Below are positions 42,189 through 50,783 of a stretch of DNA of 64,000 bases, one piece after another. The notes below the pieces were generated by a model. It was not told the DNA's origin. It made no database searches and saw nothing but the letters and a program-made list of their open reading frames with translations. Every line of letters begins with the position of its first letter. Positions within the stretch are counted from its first letter, which is position 1. The stretch comes from Soonwooa sp. (lineage in GTDB: Bacteria > Bacteroidota > Bacteroidia > Flavobacteriales > Weeksellaceae). The stretch lies in assembly GCF_030151385.1 (NCBI RefSeq), contig NZ_JASLDS010000026.1:97232-161231 (forward strand). The letters run 5' to 3'. Position numbers and translations under genes: made by a program.

Positions 42189-42484
42189 ATTTTAAAATTG
42201 TTAAATATTCTATCACAACTATTATTTGTATAAACTTGTGATTTGTTTAGCAAAATTAAGGTTTAAACCCCCAATATTTCCTTTACAAATGCAAGGGAAA
42301 ATTGTACAAATCAAAGTTTTTTTGATTATCCGTTTGTATACCTAAAATTAAAAGTATTTGTCATTCTGAACGGAGTGAAGAATCTAAATCTTTGATTTTT
42401 AGAGATTCCTCCTTCGTCGGAATGACATACATAACTGAAAAATTCAATTCAGATACAAGGGTCGACAATCAGTAAGTTTTTGGC
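42189..42484. other. Intergenic region with one palindromic repeat
   Basis: AT-rich, no gene. The palindromic element at 42360-42426 lies just downstream of the serine hydrolase gene. Confidence 0.6.
42360..42426. repeat. Palindromic dispersed repeat
   Basis: Outer arms GTCATTC and GAATGAC enclose GAACGGAGTGAAGAATCT and AGATTCCTCCTTCGTCGG, which pair imperfectly. This is the common Bacteroidota intergenic repeat form. Confidence 0.75.
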
Positions 42485-43981
42485 TTAGGATTTCAAAATT
42501 TCATTAATCTTCAAAAGCATGTCTTTCGCATCTTGATTGTAAGGAACTAAATGCAACACTTTTAAATAGTCATTTTGGGCAGATGAGTATTCTTTTTTTG
42601 AGAAACATGCTTCACCACGTCCTTCGTATGCGTTTGGAGAAGTAGGAAAATTGGAAATATTGAGTTCAAATATTCTTATTGCAGCATCAAAGTTTTTCAT
42701 ATTCAAAAGCTCATAACCAAGCGAATTAAGCTCATCCTCATCTGAGAAATTATAGATTTCTGATTGATTTCTTTTTAAGTCTTTGTAAAGTTCAATTCCT
42801 TTATCAACATCCTGAACCGCAGTTTTTCTGATTGCCAAAGCGATAGATTCTTTTATTGGCTCCAAAGGAAAATTTTCCCATTGGTTAAGATTGGCAATAC
42901 TCTTTACAATTTCGTCTATTAATTGTCCACTCATGCCGTTTGTCATCACCACAATAGCATCGCCATTTAGGCGACTTCCAGTGTAATAACTCACAAAACC
43001 TTCGTTGCCACCGCTATGTTCGAAGTATGCTTCGCCAACAAATTTACTTTCAAAAACGCCCCAGTTATTGTTTAAAATTTGATTCGTCAATTCTTTGGAC
43101 AGAACTTTGTTCGATTTCCCAAGTAATGAACATTGAATTTCAATAACAAACTTCGCCAAATCTGTCGGGGTCGTCCACAAACCAGCTGCTGCTTTTTCAG
43201 GATAAACATGGTATTTTCCTTTTATTTCATTTTCGTAAATGTATCCAGTTGCCAACTCACTTTCTTGCTCAATTTTCGGAGGTTGATTAAACGAACTGCT
43301 CAACATTTCCAGTGTATTCAATACATTTTTTTGTAAAAAATTTTCGTATTTTTCCCTAGTTACATCTTCTAAAATCAACTGTGAAACTGTTGTTCCACCT
43401 CCAGAATATTCATATTTTAAATTAGGTTCAAAAATCGATTTTACAGGTTTCGAATTGGCAGGCGATTCACCATTGAGAATTTGTTGTATTGTTGGCAAGT
43501 TATCGCCTTTTTCATATCCCATAAAACCACCAACAGATAAGCCCGCAGTATGGTTTAACAAATTGGAAAGAGTTATTTTTTGTCCTTTTGAAATAGTGTT
43601 GTAATGGAATTTCCAAGTTTTAAGATAGTTATTAATATCTTCGTTTAATCTGATTTTTCCATCCTGAACAAGTTTCAGCAAAGCCAAACTATTAAGAGAT
43701 TTGCTAATTGACGCGGCCTGAAAAAGAGTTTCGGAAGTTGCCAATCTTTTTTCAGCCAAATCTGCATAACCATAAGCTTTTGCCCATTCTATTTTAAAAT
43801 CTTTAACAACCGCGATACTTACCGCATTAACGCCAAAATGAGCCATTCTTTCTTGCAAAGACCACTGTTTATTTTTGGATTTATCCCAATGAAACAAATC
43901 GTTTTCTAATTTACTAATCTTGTTTTGTAGGTTTTGCATAAATTCAAATGTAAGGAAAATGATATTCAGGACAAATTCCAT
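42485..43981 (-). CDS. Serine hydrolase (beta-lactamase family) with C-terminal TPR repeats
   Basis: A 498-residue class C beta-lactamase-like hydrolase. The SxxK nucleophile motif is SISKS, the second motif is YSGGG in place of the usual YxN, and the third is HSGG. After about residue 400 there are two to three TPR-like repeats ending in NAYEGRGEACFSKKEYSSAQ. The N-terminus has a weak hydrophobic stretch but no clear lipobox or cleavage site. An alternative ATG is at 43939. Relatives include esterases and D-amino-acid peptidases; true beta-lactamase activity is unlikely. Confidence 0.85.
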   Translation of the reverse strand: MEFVLNIIFLTFEFMQNLQNKISKLENDLFHWDKSKNKQWSLQERMAHFGVNAVSIAVVKDFKIEWAKAYGYADLAEKRLATSETLFQAASISKSLNSLALLKLVQDGKIRLNEDINNYLKTWKFHYNTISKGQKITLSNLLNHTAGLSVGGFMGYEKGDNLPTIQQILNGESPANSKPVKSIFEPNLKYEYSGGGTTVSQLILEDVTREKYENFLQKNVLNTLEMLSSSFNQPPKIEQESELATGYIYENEIKGKYHVYPEKAAAGLWTTPTDLAKFVIEIQCSLLGKSNKVLSKELTNQILNNNWGVFESKFVGEAYFEHSGGNEGFVSYYTGSRLNGDAIVVMTNGMSGQLIDEIVKSIANLNQWENFPLEPIKESIALAIRKTAVQDVDKGIELYKDLKRNQSEIYNFSDEDELNSLGYELLNMKNFDAAIRIFELNISNFPTSPNAYEGRGEACFSKKEYSSAQNDYLKVLHLVPYNQDAKDMLLKINEILKS

Positions 43982-44326
43982 TTGCTCTGATAATCCAAAA
44001 ATGATTTAGTCCTTTCTTCAAACGATTCTATAAAAGCTATTTTTCTTTAATAACAGATTGTTTAAGTTTTAGATTCTGGATAATAAAGTAAATAATTATT
44101 AGCTTTGGTTGCGAGGATATCTTCATAGAAAGAATTATAAATGGAATAGGGCCGCTTTTAACTACTAATAATAGATTCTGCATTGGGAAATAGTTCTTTA
44201 GGATTCTGGAACGCAAAGGTGATTTTTTTAAACTTTGTAAAATAACTGCGCTTTCGTATCTTCGATATTAGTTTTGCGACTTTCGCAAAGCTGTCAAACA
44301 CTATCTGCAATGCTAAAAAAGACAAA
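43982..44326. other. Intergenic region between divergent genes
   Basis: No clear gene. On the minus strand the stretch 44158-44300 reads as lysine-rich protein (FDSFAKVAKLISKIRKRSYF), possibly a gene remnant. The end, up to TGCAATGCTAAAAA, resembles the sequence before the hydrolase gene at 46295. Confidence 0.4.
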
Positions 44327-45268
44327 GTGATAAATATTAAACTGCACGAAATAGAAAATGCTGAAAAACTTGCTTTATTGTTAGAAAATGAAGATGTAAC
44401 TATTTCAGTAGAAAAAGCTTTTGACATTTCATTTTTGGAGACAATAAATAACGCAAATAGTGATAAAGAAGTTTCTCTAAATGTTTCTCTGAATGAACAT
44501 ACTCCAATTGAGATTTGGAAAAACATTTTTAATGTAAAAAGACTACTTATTCATCCCTCATTTGAAGTGCAGTTAGAAAATATTGACTTTCTAAAAAACT
44601 TCAAGAATTTAATCTCATTAGAACTTTCGGGAGATTATACTAAAAAAAGTTTATCATTTAAGCCTATTGAACATGTTGACACATTAGTACAATTTACTTT
44701 TGTTAGAGGCTTAGTAAACTCGAATCAATATAAATTTCTTAACCAACAGAAGAAATTAGAAAAATTAAGAATTGCTAATATTGATTTAGACTTAGTAACT
44801 ACAAACGAGAATCTAGAAACATTGAGAGTGGAAAGTGTACTAAAATCTGAAAATTTGATTTCTGAAAAATTTCCTAGTTTAGAAAATCTACACTTGCATA
44901 GCTGTAGTCGTTTAACAAATCATAATTTCTTAGAAAGTTTTGAAAAAATTGAACGAATAAATATCAGTTACAATAGCCATATTACTGAATTCCCGAAAAT
45001 GCTAAATCCCGAATTGGTAAAAACTATTGAAATGTTTACTTGTCCAAATTTTTCATCAATCGACAGCCTTTTACAATTCAAAAATCTTGAACGACTTGTG
45101 TTAACAAGTTATGACAAACCTTTGCAAGTTGCAATACAAGATTTTGAAAAACTTATGCAATTAAAAAAACTTACAACAGTCTATACAGCTTGGGGCAAAC
45201 GCCCTGCGAAAGATTTAGAATTCATTTCGGAGGTTTATAAAAAAACTAAATGGAAAAATGCACAGTAG
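44327..45268 (+). CDS. Leucine-rich-repeat-like protein
   Basis: A 313-residue protein that starts with GTG; the only nearby ATG (44309) runs into a stop at once. From about residue 85 it shows irregular LRR units of 20-25 residues (LKNFKNLISLELSGD, QKKLEKLRIANIDLD, NENLETLRVESV, FPSLENLHLHSC, FEKIERINISYN, FKNLERLVLTSYD). It has no signal peptide. LRR solenoids bind proteins; the partner is unknown. It is a single-gene unit with a strong terminator after it. Confidence 0.75.
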   Translation: MINIKLHEIENAEKLALLLENEDVTISVEKAFDISFLETINNANSDKEVSLNVSLNEHTPIEIWKNIFNVKRLLIHPSFEVQLENIDFLKNFKNLISLELSGDYTKKSLSFKPIEHVDTLVQFTFVRGLVNSNQYKFLNQQKKLEKLRIANIDLDLVTTNENLETLRVESVLKSENLISEKFPSLENLHLHSCSRLTNHNFLESFEKIERINISYNSHITEFPKMLNPELVKTIEMFTCPNFSSIDSLLQFKNLERLVLTSYDKPLQVAIQDFEKLMQLKKLTTVYTAWGKRPAKDLEFISEVYKKTKWKNAQ

Positions 45269-45330
45269 CACTTCATATAACATCAATAAAGTCGCACAAA
45301 GCCAAAGATTTCCAGAAAACTAAAATATTC

Positions 45331-45367
45331 AAGTTCGTTTAAGCCTTTTTAAACGAACTTTGTTTTT
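45331..45367 (+). terminator. Terminator after the LRR gene
   Basis: A perfect 12-bp stem (AAGTTCGTTTAA / TTAAACGAACTT), loop GCCTTT, then T-rich sequence. Confidence 0.85.
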
Positions 45368-45481
45368 TGAGAGTGAATTTTGTAAATTCACAATACCAAG
45401 CAGTTATACAGTATGTTAATACAATGCACGGCACTTCAAAAATTAAACGTAAATAGAAACATCAAAAAAAAATAAAGAAAT

Positions 45482-45952
45482 ATGGGAAGCTGGGGATACA
45501 AAGCATTAGAAAGTGACAATGGATTGGACGTTGTTGATTTTTTGACAGATTACATTTCAGAATCTAAAGATCAAGTAGATTTAAGTTTATCAAAATTAAT
45601 CGCAAAAATGAAAGAGGATGGTTTTTTGGGAGAAACATTTGAAGATATAGACTATTTGTATGACAATTCTGCAATGGCTTTAACAGAACTATATCTCATG
45701 TTCAAAGAAAATGGAGAATTAGATTATGACCACGAAGAAGAAAATCTAAATTTAAGAAAAAGAGTAGAGTCATTTTCGGGAGATAAAAACGCTTTGGAAT
45801 TTTTGTTACGATATTTGACCGATATCCAAAATGAAGTTCCAGATGAAGATGGAGAAAGAGAATTCGTAGAATTATGGAAAGATGCACCAAAATATGAACA
45901 ATGGAAAGAGCATCTTAATTATTTAATAAATGGACTAAAATCAGAACTATAA
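45482..45952 (+). CDS. DUF4259 protein
   Basis: A 156-residue acidic soluble protein. Its start MGSWGYKALESDNGLDVVDF is the signature of DUF4259. Function is unknown; family members are often scattered accessory genes, some near polymorphic-toxin loci. Nothing nearby identifies a toxin. Confidence 0.8.
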   Translation: MGSWGYKALESDNGLDVVDFLTDYISESKDQVDLSLSKLIAKMKEDGFLGETFEDIDYLYDNSAMALTELYLMFKENGELDYDHEEENLNLRKRVESFSGDKNALEFLLRYLTDIQNEVPDEDGEREFVELWKDAPKYEQWKEHLNYLINGLKSEL

Positions 45953-46294
45953 TTATCATTTAACTTGACAAAAAAAATTGTAAAAAAATAAATATTAAAA
46001 GTAGCATTGCTTCACATTTGTCTTGCCGATCAACAAGTGCAAGTTAAGTCTAAATGTTAGGAGAAATGTATAATAGAACGTTCTGTAATGCTATGATACT
46101 GTAGATATTAAGTCCATGTTAATTTTTTATGTTTCGATGAAAATTTTAGTTTCATGTTGTTTTTTTCTTAATTTAGACAACATGAAAAAGTGTTGGGATC
46201 GATTGATTACTTTTGAATTTTTAGTTGTTTGAAAGCGCTTACTATGCTAGTACTTTTTCTATTGTGTGCAATGCTAAAAATAAAATGACCATTT
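45953..46294. other. Intergenic region holding repeat copy A
   Basis: No gene. It contains the first copy (46056-46236) of a bipartite repeat that recurs at 47504-47683 on the other side of the hydrolase gene. Confidence 0.6.
46056..46236. repeat. Bipartite direct repeat, copy A
   Basis: Block 1 contains AAATGTATAATAGAACGTT. Block 2, 93 bp later, begins GTTTCATGTTG and contains ATCGATTGATTACTTTTGAA. Copy B has the same two blocks at the same 93-bp spacing, while the DNA between the blocks differs. Confidence 0.7.
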
Positions 46295-47464
46295 ATGAAA
46301 GTTTGCCTTTTATTGCTATTTTTTCCAATCATATTATTTTCACAAACAGCAAATGATAATTTAGATAAAGAATTATCTGCAATCTATAAAAATTCTACTT
46401 TTCCAGGTTTTGCAGTTGGCATCATCAAAAACGATTCAGTTTATTTTTCTAAAGGATATGGATGGGCAAATGTGCAATCAAAAACGCCTTTCACAGAAAA
46501 TACGATTATTCCCTTAGCTTCAGTAAGCAAAACATTTATTGCATTTTCTATTGCGAAAGCAATCGAATTAGGTTATTTCACAGAAGAAACGCCAATTAAT
46601 GACATTTTACCTTTTTCAGTAAAAAATCCATATTTTTCTGACGATATTATTAGAGTAAAACATTTATATACACATACTTCCACTATTTTGGATGATGAGA
46701 AAACTTATTTAAAAACTTATGAAGTCACAAAAAGGCCAACAATATCTCTTGACAATTTTTTAAAGAATTATCTCAATGAAGATGGAAATCTTTATTCTAA
46801 GTCAAACTTTAGCAAAGCTAATATTGGTACACAAAGGAATTATTCAAATATCGCCTCAGCACTTGCAGCCTATCTTATCGAAATAAAATCTGGTTTGTCA
46901 TTTGATGAGTTTACAAAAAAATATATTTTCCAACCTTTAAAAATGGAAAACACGCATTGGTTTTATGATGAAAACGCCTCAAAAAATTATGCCACATTGT
47001 ACGAAGTTAATCCACCAAAAGAATCTTACTATAAAAAACTTTTAAATAAGGATAGTAGCTTAAAAACTTATAGCTCAATTACATATCCAGATGGAAGTTT
47101 GAAATCTTCTTTAAAGGATTTATCTAAATATGTAAAAGAGCTGATAAAAGGGAATAATCACTCATCGCAACTGTTGGCTGATAATTCTTATCAATTACTT
47201 TATAAGAAACAATATTCAGATGGAAAGTTTCCACAAAATATGAGTAAAAGTCAAACGAATCAAGCTGTTTTTTGGGAATATAATAGAAAAGATAGGTTGA
47301 ATCATACAGGTAGTGATCCAGGTGTCTATACTGTTATCTCAATCGATTTAAAATCCAATATTGGTCGAATTATATTACTGAATACAAATATTGATACTGA
47401 AAATAATAAAGAGATATTAGAAAATTTAAAGAAAATAGCAAATGTTCTTGATACTGTAGAGTAA
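46295..47464 (+). CDS. Exported serine hydrolase (beta-lactamase family)
   Basis: A 389-residue class C beta-lactamase-like protein with a signal peptide (MKVCLLLLFFPIILFSQ). The motifs are SVSKT (SxxK), YSN (in QRNYSNIAS) and HTGSDPG (HxG). It probably acts in the periplasm as an esterase or peptidase on an unknown substrate. It is not a close relative of the TPR-fused hydrolase at 42485. Direct repeats flank the gene, suggesting that it moved as a unit. Confidence 0.87.
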   Translation: MKVCLLLLFFPIILFSQTANDNLDKELSAIYKNSTFPGFAVGIIKNDSVYFSKGYGWANVQSKTPFTENTIIPLASVSKTFIAFSIAKAIELGYFTEETPINDILPFSVKNPYFSDDIIRVKHLYTHTSTILDDEKTYLKTYEVTKRPTISLDNFLKNYLNEDGNLYSKSNFSKANIGTQRNYSNIASALAAYLIEIKSGLSFDEFTKKYIFQPLKMENTHWFYDENASKNYATLYEVNPPKESYYKKLLNKDSSLKTYSSITYPDGSLKSSLKDLSKYVKELIKGNNHSSQLLADNSYQLLYKKQYSDGKFPQNMSKSQTNQAVFWEYNRKDRLNHTGSDPGVYTVISIDLKSNIGRIILLNTNIDTENNKEILENLKKIANVLDTVE

Positions 47465-47503
47465 GATAAGCCTTGCATAGAGCATTATTTTAGCAAAATG
47501 TGG

Positions 47504-47683
47504 CGTTAAATGTATAATAGAACATTTTGTAAAATTTACCCGCCGCTGCTTTTTTCCTCTCGCTAATTTGTTTTTTACGGAATCAGCGAACTTTCAGTTT
47601 CATATTGTTTTTTCTTAATTTAGACAAAGTGAAAAAGTGTTGGAATCGATTGATTACTTTTGAACTTTTAGCTTTTTGAGAGC
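47504..47683. repeat. Bipartite direct repeat, copy B
   Basis: The second copy of the element at 46056-46236, in the same orientation. Block 1 contains AAATGTATAATAGAACATT and block 2 starts at 47597. Block 2 is about 90% identical over some 87 bp. Confidence 0.7.
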
Positions 47684-47753
47684 CTGTACTTTGCCATGCT
47701 GCTTTCATCACTCACAATGTTGAAGTAGCAATAACATAAATTCATTTTGTAAA

Positions 47754-48707
47754 ATGACTAAGCCAAAAAAAGAGAATAATATTTCACATTTTACAATTGA
47801 TTCTTACAGGTCGTTGATATCATCACCTGATTCTAATTCAAATAAAAAGTCGGACGAGAATTTTTTTGAATTATACCAACTAAAACAAATCACAGAAAAT
47901 ATTAAAAAGGACGAAATGCAGCCTTATAGGATGAAATTTAATATGGTTGCATTATATACGGCCGGAAAAATGAAGAATAAAATTGGATTTGATGATTTTG
48001 ATTGTTCCAAATACTCTTTAAAATTTCTTCCTTATGAACAAATACAATCTTGGAAAATTGAACAAAAAATTGATGGCTATACCTGTTATTTTGATGATTT
48101 GTTTTTCAATAGTTATTTAAATGCTGATTTTCAACTAAATCAATCTCCATTATTTCAAATAGAAACGCCAGTTGTTTTACAATTAAATAGAAATAATTAT
48201 CAGGAAATACTTTCTTTGTTTACAAAAATTGAACAACTCTTCTTGGAAGATTATTTAGTTAATCAAAAAATAATAAGGAATTATTTATTGATAATTTTTG
48301 AAATAGCTGAGCAAGCTTTTTACAAACATGATGCTATTCGATTATCAAAAAAATCAATAAGTGGCGAAACAGTAACGAAATACAAACAACTATTACAGAA
48401 TCATTATAAAACGATTATCAAATATAATTCTATAGAACGTAAACCAGTTTCATACTTTGCTGAAAAACTTAATATTCATGCTAATTATTTAAATGAATGT
48501 GTAAAAAAAGAATACGGTAAAACAGCAAATGATTTGTTACTTGAAAAAATCTTGACCGAGGCAAAAATTTTGCTAATCACAACTTCCTACACGGTAGACC
48601 AAATTTCTGATATATTGGACTTTTCAAGTGCTTCGTACTTTAATCAATTTTTCAAAAAATTCACAAACTCTACACCTTTACAATTTAGAAAGGAGAAAAG
48701 TATTTGA
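47754..48707 (+). CDS. AraC-family transcriptional regulator
   Basis: A 317-residue regulator with a cupin-like sensing domain (about 20-190) and a C-terminal AraC helix-turn-helix pair (about 215-312). The second helix region is VDQISDILDFSSASYFNQFF followed by KKFTNSTPLQFRKEK. It lies 63 bp upstream of a truncated MFS gene; AraC regulators of this type often activate an adjacent efflux pump, so its target may be broken. Confidence 0.88.
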   Translation: MTKPKKENNISHFTIDSYRSLISSPDSNSNKKSDENFFELYQLKQITENIKKDEMQPYRMKFNMVALYTAGKMKNKIGFDDFDCSKYSLKFLPYEQIQSWKIEQKIDGYTCYFDDLFFNSYLNADFQLNQSPLFQIETPVVLQLNRNNYQEILSLFTKIEQLFLEDYLVNQKIIRNYLLIIFEIAEQAFYKHDAIRLSKKSISGETVTKYKQLLQNHYKTIIKYNSIERKPVSYFAEKLNIHANYLNECVKKEYGKTANDLLLEKILTEAKILLITTSYTVDQISDILDFSSASYFNQFFKKFTNSTPLQFRKEKSI

Positions 48708-48770
48708 TTTTCTAAATTTCTCCTTTAATAATCTAAATTATTCTCGTCTATATTTTTTCATTTTTATGAA

Positions 48771-49307
48771 ATGAAAAAAGCAGATACGCCTCAACAAATT
48801 ACAAATCCTGAATTAGAAAATAAACTTCATCAGAAAATTATTCTTATTTCGGGAGCAGGAATGTTTTTGTCCACTTTGGATTCTGGAATAATAAATATTG
48901 CTTTGCCAAAATTTGTACAATATTTCCATACTAGCATTAGTATTGTTTCTTGGACGGTAACATTATATTTGATATTATTAGGTGTCTTTATATTAGCCTT
49001 TGGACAATTAGGAGATAAAATCGGTAAGTTAAAGATATATCAAATAGGTCTAGCTGTATTTTGTTTAGGTTCTATATTTTGTGCCATTTCTCCTTCTATT
49101 TTTTGGCTTATTATTGCACGTGGGATTCAAGGTATAGGGGCGTCCATGTTACAAGCAACTAGTGTCGCTATCCGGCAAGGAAAGTTTATAATGCCTCCAT
49201 CGAAAAGTTTAATCCTAGTTGATCTCAGTATTAACAATGGCAAAATCACAAAAATAATGGCTGGCGGAAAAGGAATTAGCATGTTGTCTAAAACGATAGA
49301 GATTTAG
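48771..49307 (+). pseudogene. Truncated MFS (DHA2-type) drug transporter
   Basis: Residues 1-135 are the start of a DHA2 multidrug transporter: ISGAGMFLSTLDSGIINIAL, SWTVTLYLILLGVFILAFGQ, and GIQGIGASMLQATSVA. About four helices remain of fourteen. From about residue 136 on, the frame reads unrelated sequence (SLILVDLSINNGKITKIMAG), which looks like part of an amidohydrolase-type N-terminus. This is a deletion junction, and the protein cannot transport. The AraC gene before it is intact. Confidence 0.8.
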
Positions 49308-49537
49308 GCATTCATGAAATTGTAAAAAAGAATAAAAATCTTGCCATTCACACTTAAAAAAAATCAAACATGAACTAAACCATGAATAATACATCCATTG
49401 AAAAAGCTATTGCAATTAAGTCAAAATTTTGATAACGGGTCATCATCCAATGAAGTGAATAAGTAGTTTTGTGCGTGAAATGTACTGTGTTTTTCATTAA
49501 ATTGGCTTATCTTAAAGCAGATACTACAATATTATAG

Positions 49538-49651
49538 ATGAATAAACTGATTGAGAAATATGTTCCACTTTCTCAAGAAGAGAAAGTGCTAATCATTGAG
49601 TTGTTTACAGAAATACATGTGAGTAAAAACGGCAAAGCTGTAAAAAACTAA
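49538..49651 (+). pseudogene. 5' fragment of a Crp/Fnr-type regulator gene
   Basis: The 37 residues MNKLIEKYVPLSQEEKVLII and ELFTEIHVSKNGKAVKN resemble the first helix of the cyclic-nucleotide-binding domain in Crp/Fnr proteins of Bacteroidota. The frame then stops. Similarity was judged by eye. Confidence 0.5.
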
Positions 49652-49800
49652 ATATTTCCAAACACAAAGAATTGGTGTGATTATTTTTGTAAATTACTGA
49701 TTATCAATTTAATATTTCCAAAATTATATCAAGAAGATAGTCTTTGCATTTATTTCAATTGAACACACTGAAAATTTTTTTATTACTAAAACTTCAAAAA

Positions 49801-49839
49801 ATAGCAAATTTCGGGTTTTACAATAAAGGTGTAGTTTTG
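49801..49839 (+). promoter_or_regulatory. ada promoter with shared 18-bp element (copy 1)
   Basis: ATAGCAAATTTCGGGTTT (49801-49818) precedes the -7 box TAGTTTTG (49832-49839). The element recurs with one change at 50714-50731 before the next operon, at nearly the same distance from its start codon (47 versus 52 bp). Confidence 0.6.
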
Positions 49840-49865
49840 ACATTTGCAAGATAAAATTCAGAACG

Positions 49866-50711
49866 ATGAACGAGCAACAACATATCAATTACAAAAGAAT
49901 TGCTGAGGCAATTGATTATATCAAAGAAAACTTCAAAGACCAACCCAATCTTGATGAATTGGCGGAGCAAGTGCATTTGAGTCCGTTTCATTTTCAACGT
50001 TTGTTTAGCGAATGGGCAGGTACAACGCCCAAAAAATTCTTGCAATACATTAGCATCGAACACGCAAAAAAACTATTAACTGACAAACAAACGACACTTT
50101 TTGACGCTGCTTTGGAAACTGGGCTTTCTGGCACAGGACGTTTGCATGATTTATTTGTAAATATAGAGGGAATGACACCTGCTGAATACAAAAACGGTGG
50201 TAAAAATTTAAACATCAATTATAGCTTTTCGGACAGTTTATTTGGTTTTATTATCGTTGCTTCTACTTCAAAAGGTGTTTGTTATATGGCTTTTGAGGAG
50301 GATGAAGAAAAAGCATTCAATAAGCTTGAAGCAAAATTCCCGAATGCTGTATTTCAACAAAAAACCGATCTTTTTCAACAAAATGCGTTGTCCGTTTTTC
50401 AAAATGATTGGACTAAACCAAATGAAATAAAACTGCACTTAAAAGGAACTGATTTTCAATTAAAAGTATGGGAGATGCTTTTGAAAATTCCGATGGGGCA
50501 GCTTTCTACGTATGGTAGTATTGCAGATCAAATCGGTAATTCAAATGCTTTTCGAGCCGTTGGCACAGCGATTGGAAGCAATCCTGTTGCATTTATCATT
50601 CCTTGTCACAGAGTTATTCAATCTACGGGTAATTTGGGCGGTTATATGTGGGGAACTACTCGAAAAAGCGCTATTATTGGCTGGGAAAGTGCAAAAGTTG
50701 ATATTTTGTAA
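49866..50711 (+). CDS. Ada-like regulator / methylated-DNA-protein cysteine methyltransferase
   Basis: A 281-residue fusion. The AraC-type helix-turn-helix (about 10-110, LDELAEQVHLSPFHFQRLFS) precedes an Ogt-type domain with acceptor Cys247 in IIPCHRV. It removes methyl groups from O6-methylguanine by self-methylation. The N-terminal zinc domain that senses methylphosphotriesters in E. coli Ada is absent, as in many bacterial two-domain forms. The shared element at 49801 and 50714 may be its binding site. Confidence 0.9.
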   Translation: MNEQQHINYKRIAEAIDYIKENFKDQPNLDELAEQVHLSPFHFQRLFSEWAGTTPKKFLQYISIEHAKKLLTDKQTTLFDAALETGLSGTGRLHDLFVNIEGMTPAEYKNGGKNLNINYSFSDSLFGFIIVASTSKGVCYMAFEEDEEKAFNKLEAKFPNAVFQQKTDLFQQNALSVFQNDWTKPNEIKLHLKGTDFQLKVWEMLLKIPMGQLSTYGSIADQIGNSNAFRAVGTAIGSNPVAFIIPCHRVIQSTGNLGGYMWGTTRKSAIIGWESAKVDIL

Positions 50712-50713
50712 AC

Positions 50714-50731
50714 ATAGCAAGTTTCGGGTTT
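50714..50731 (+). promoter_or_regulatory. Shared 18-bp element (copy 2), upstream of the SDR gene
   Basis: ATAGCAAGTTTCGGGTTT matches the site upstream of the ada-like gene in 17 of 18 bases. It begins 3 bp after the ada-like stop codon. Confidence 0.6.
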
Positions 50732-50783
50732 CTTTTCACCTATAGCATTCCAATCTTTGTAATAGATTTTAAAACAAAAAACA

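Larger units (their letters stand above)
49308..49865. other. Region of gene debris before the ada-like gene
   Basis: No intact gene. A 16-codon ATG frame starts at 49382 (MNNTSIEKAIAIKSKF). A 37-codon Crp/Fnr-like fragment lies at 49538. The ada promoter and shared element occupy 49801-49839. Confidence 0.6.

Noticed and set aside
44158..44526. Minus-strand 122-residue frame before the LRR gene
   Set aside because: Its first part is antisense to the LRR gene. Only 44158-44300 lies outside it, too little to support a gene.
42485..47464. True beta-lactamases conferring resistance
   Set aside because: Both proteins have class C-like SxxK/HxG motifs but belong to the broad serine-hydrolase family; one lacks the YxN motif.
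44327..49307. Integron-like cassette array (unrelated single genes, repeats between them)
   Set aside because: No IntI gene is present. The repeats lack a consistent attC layout with paired R and L boxes, and only one repeat pair is convincing. Kept as a direct-repeat observation.
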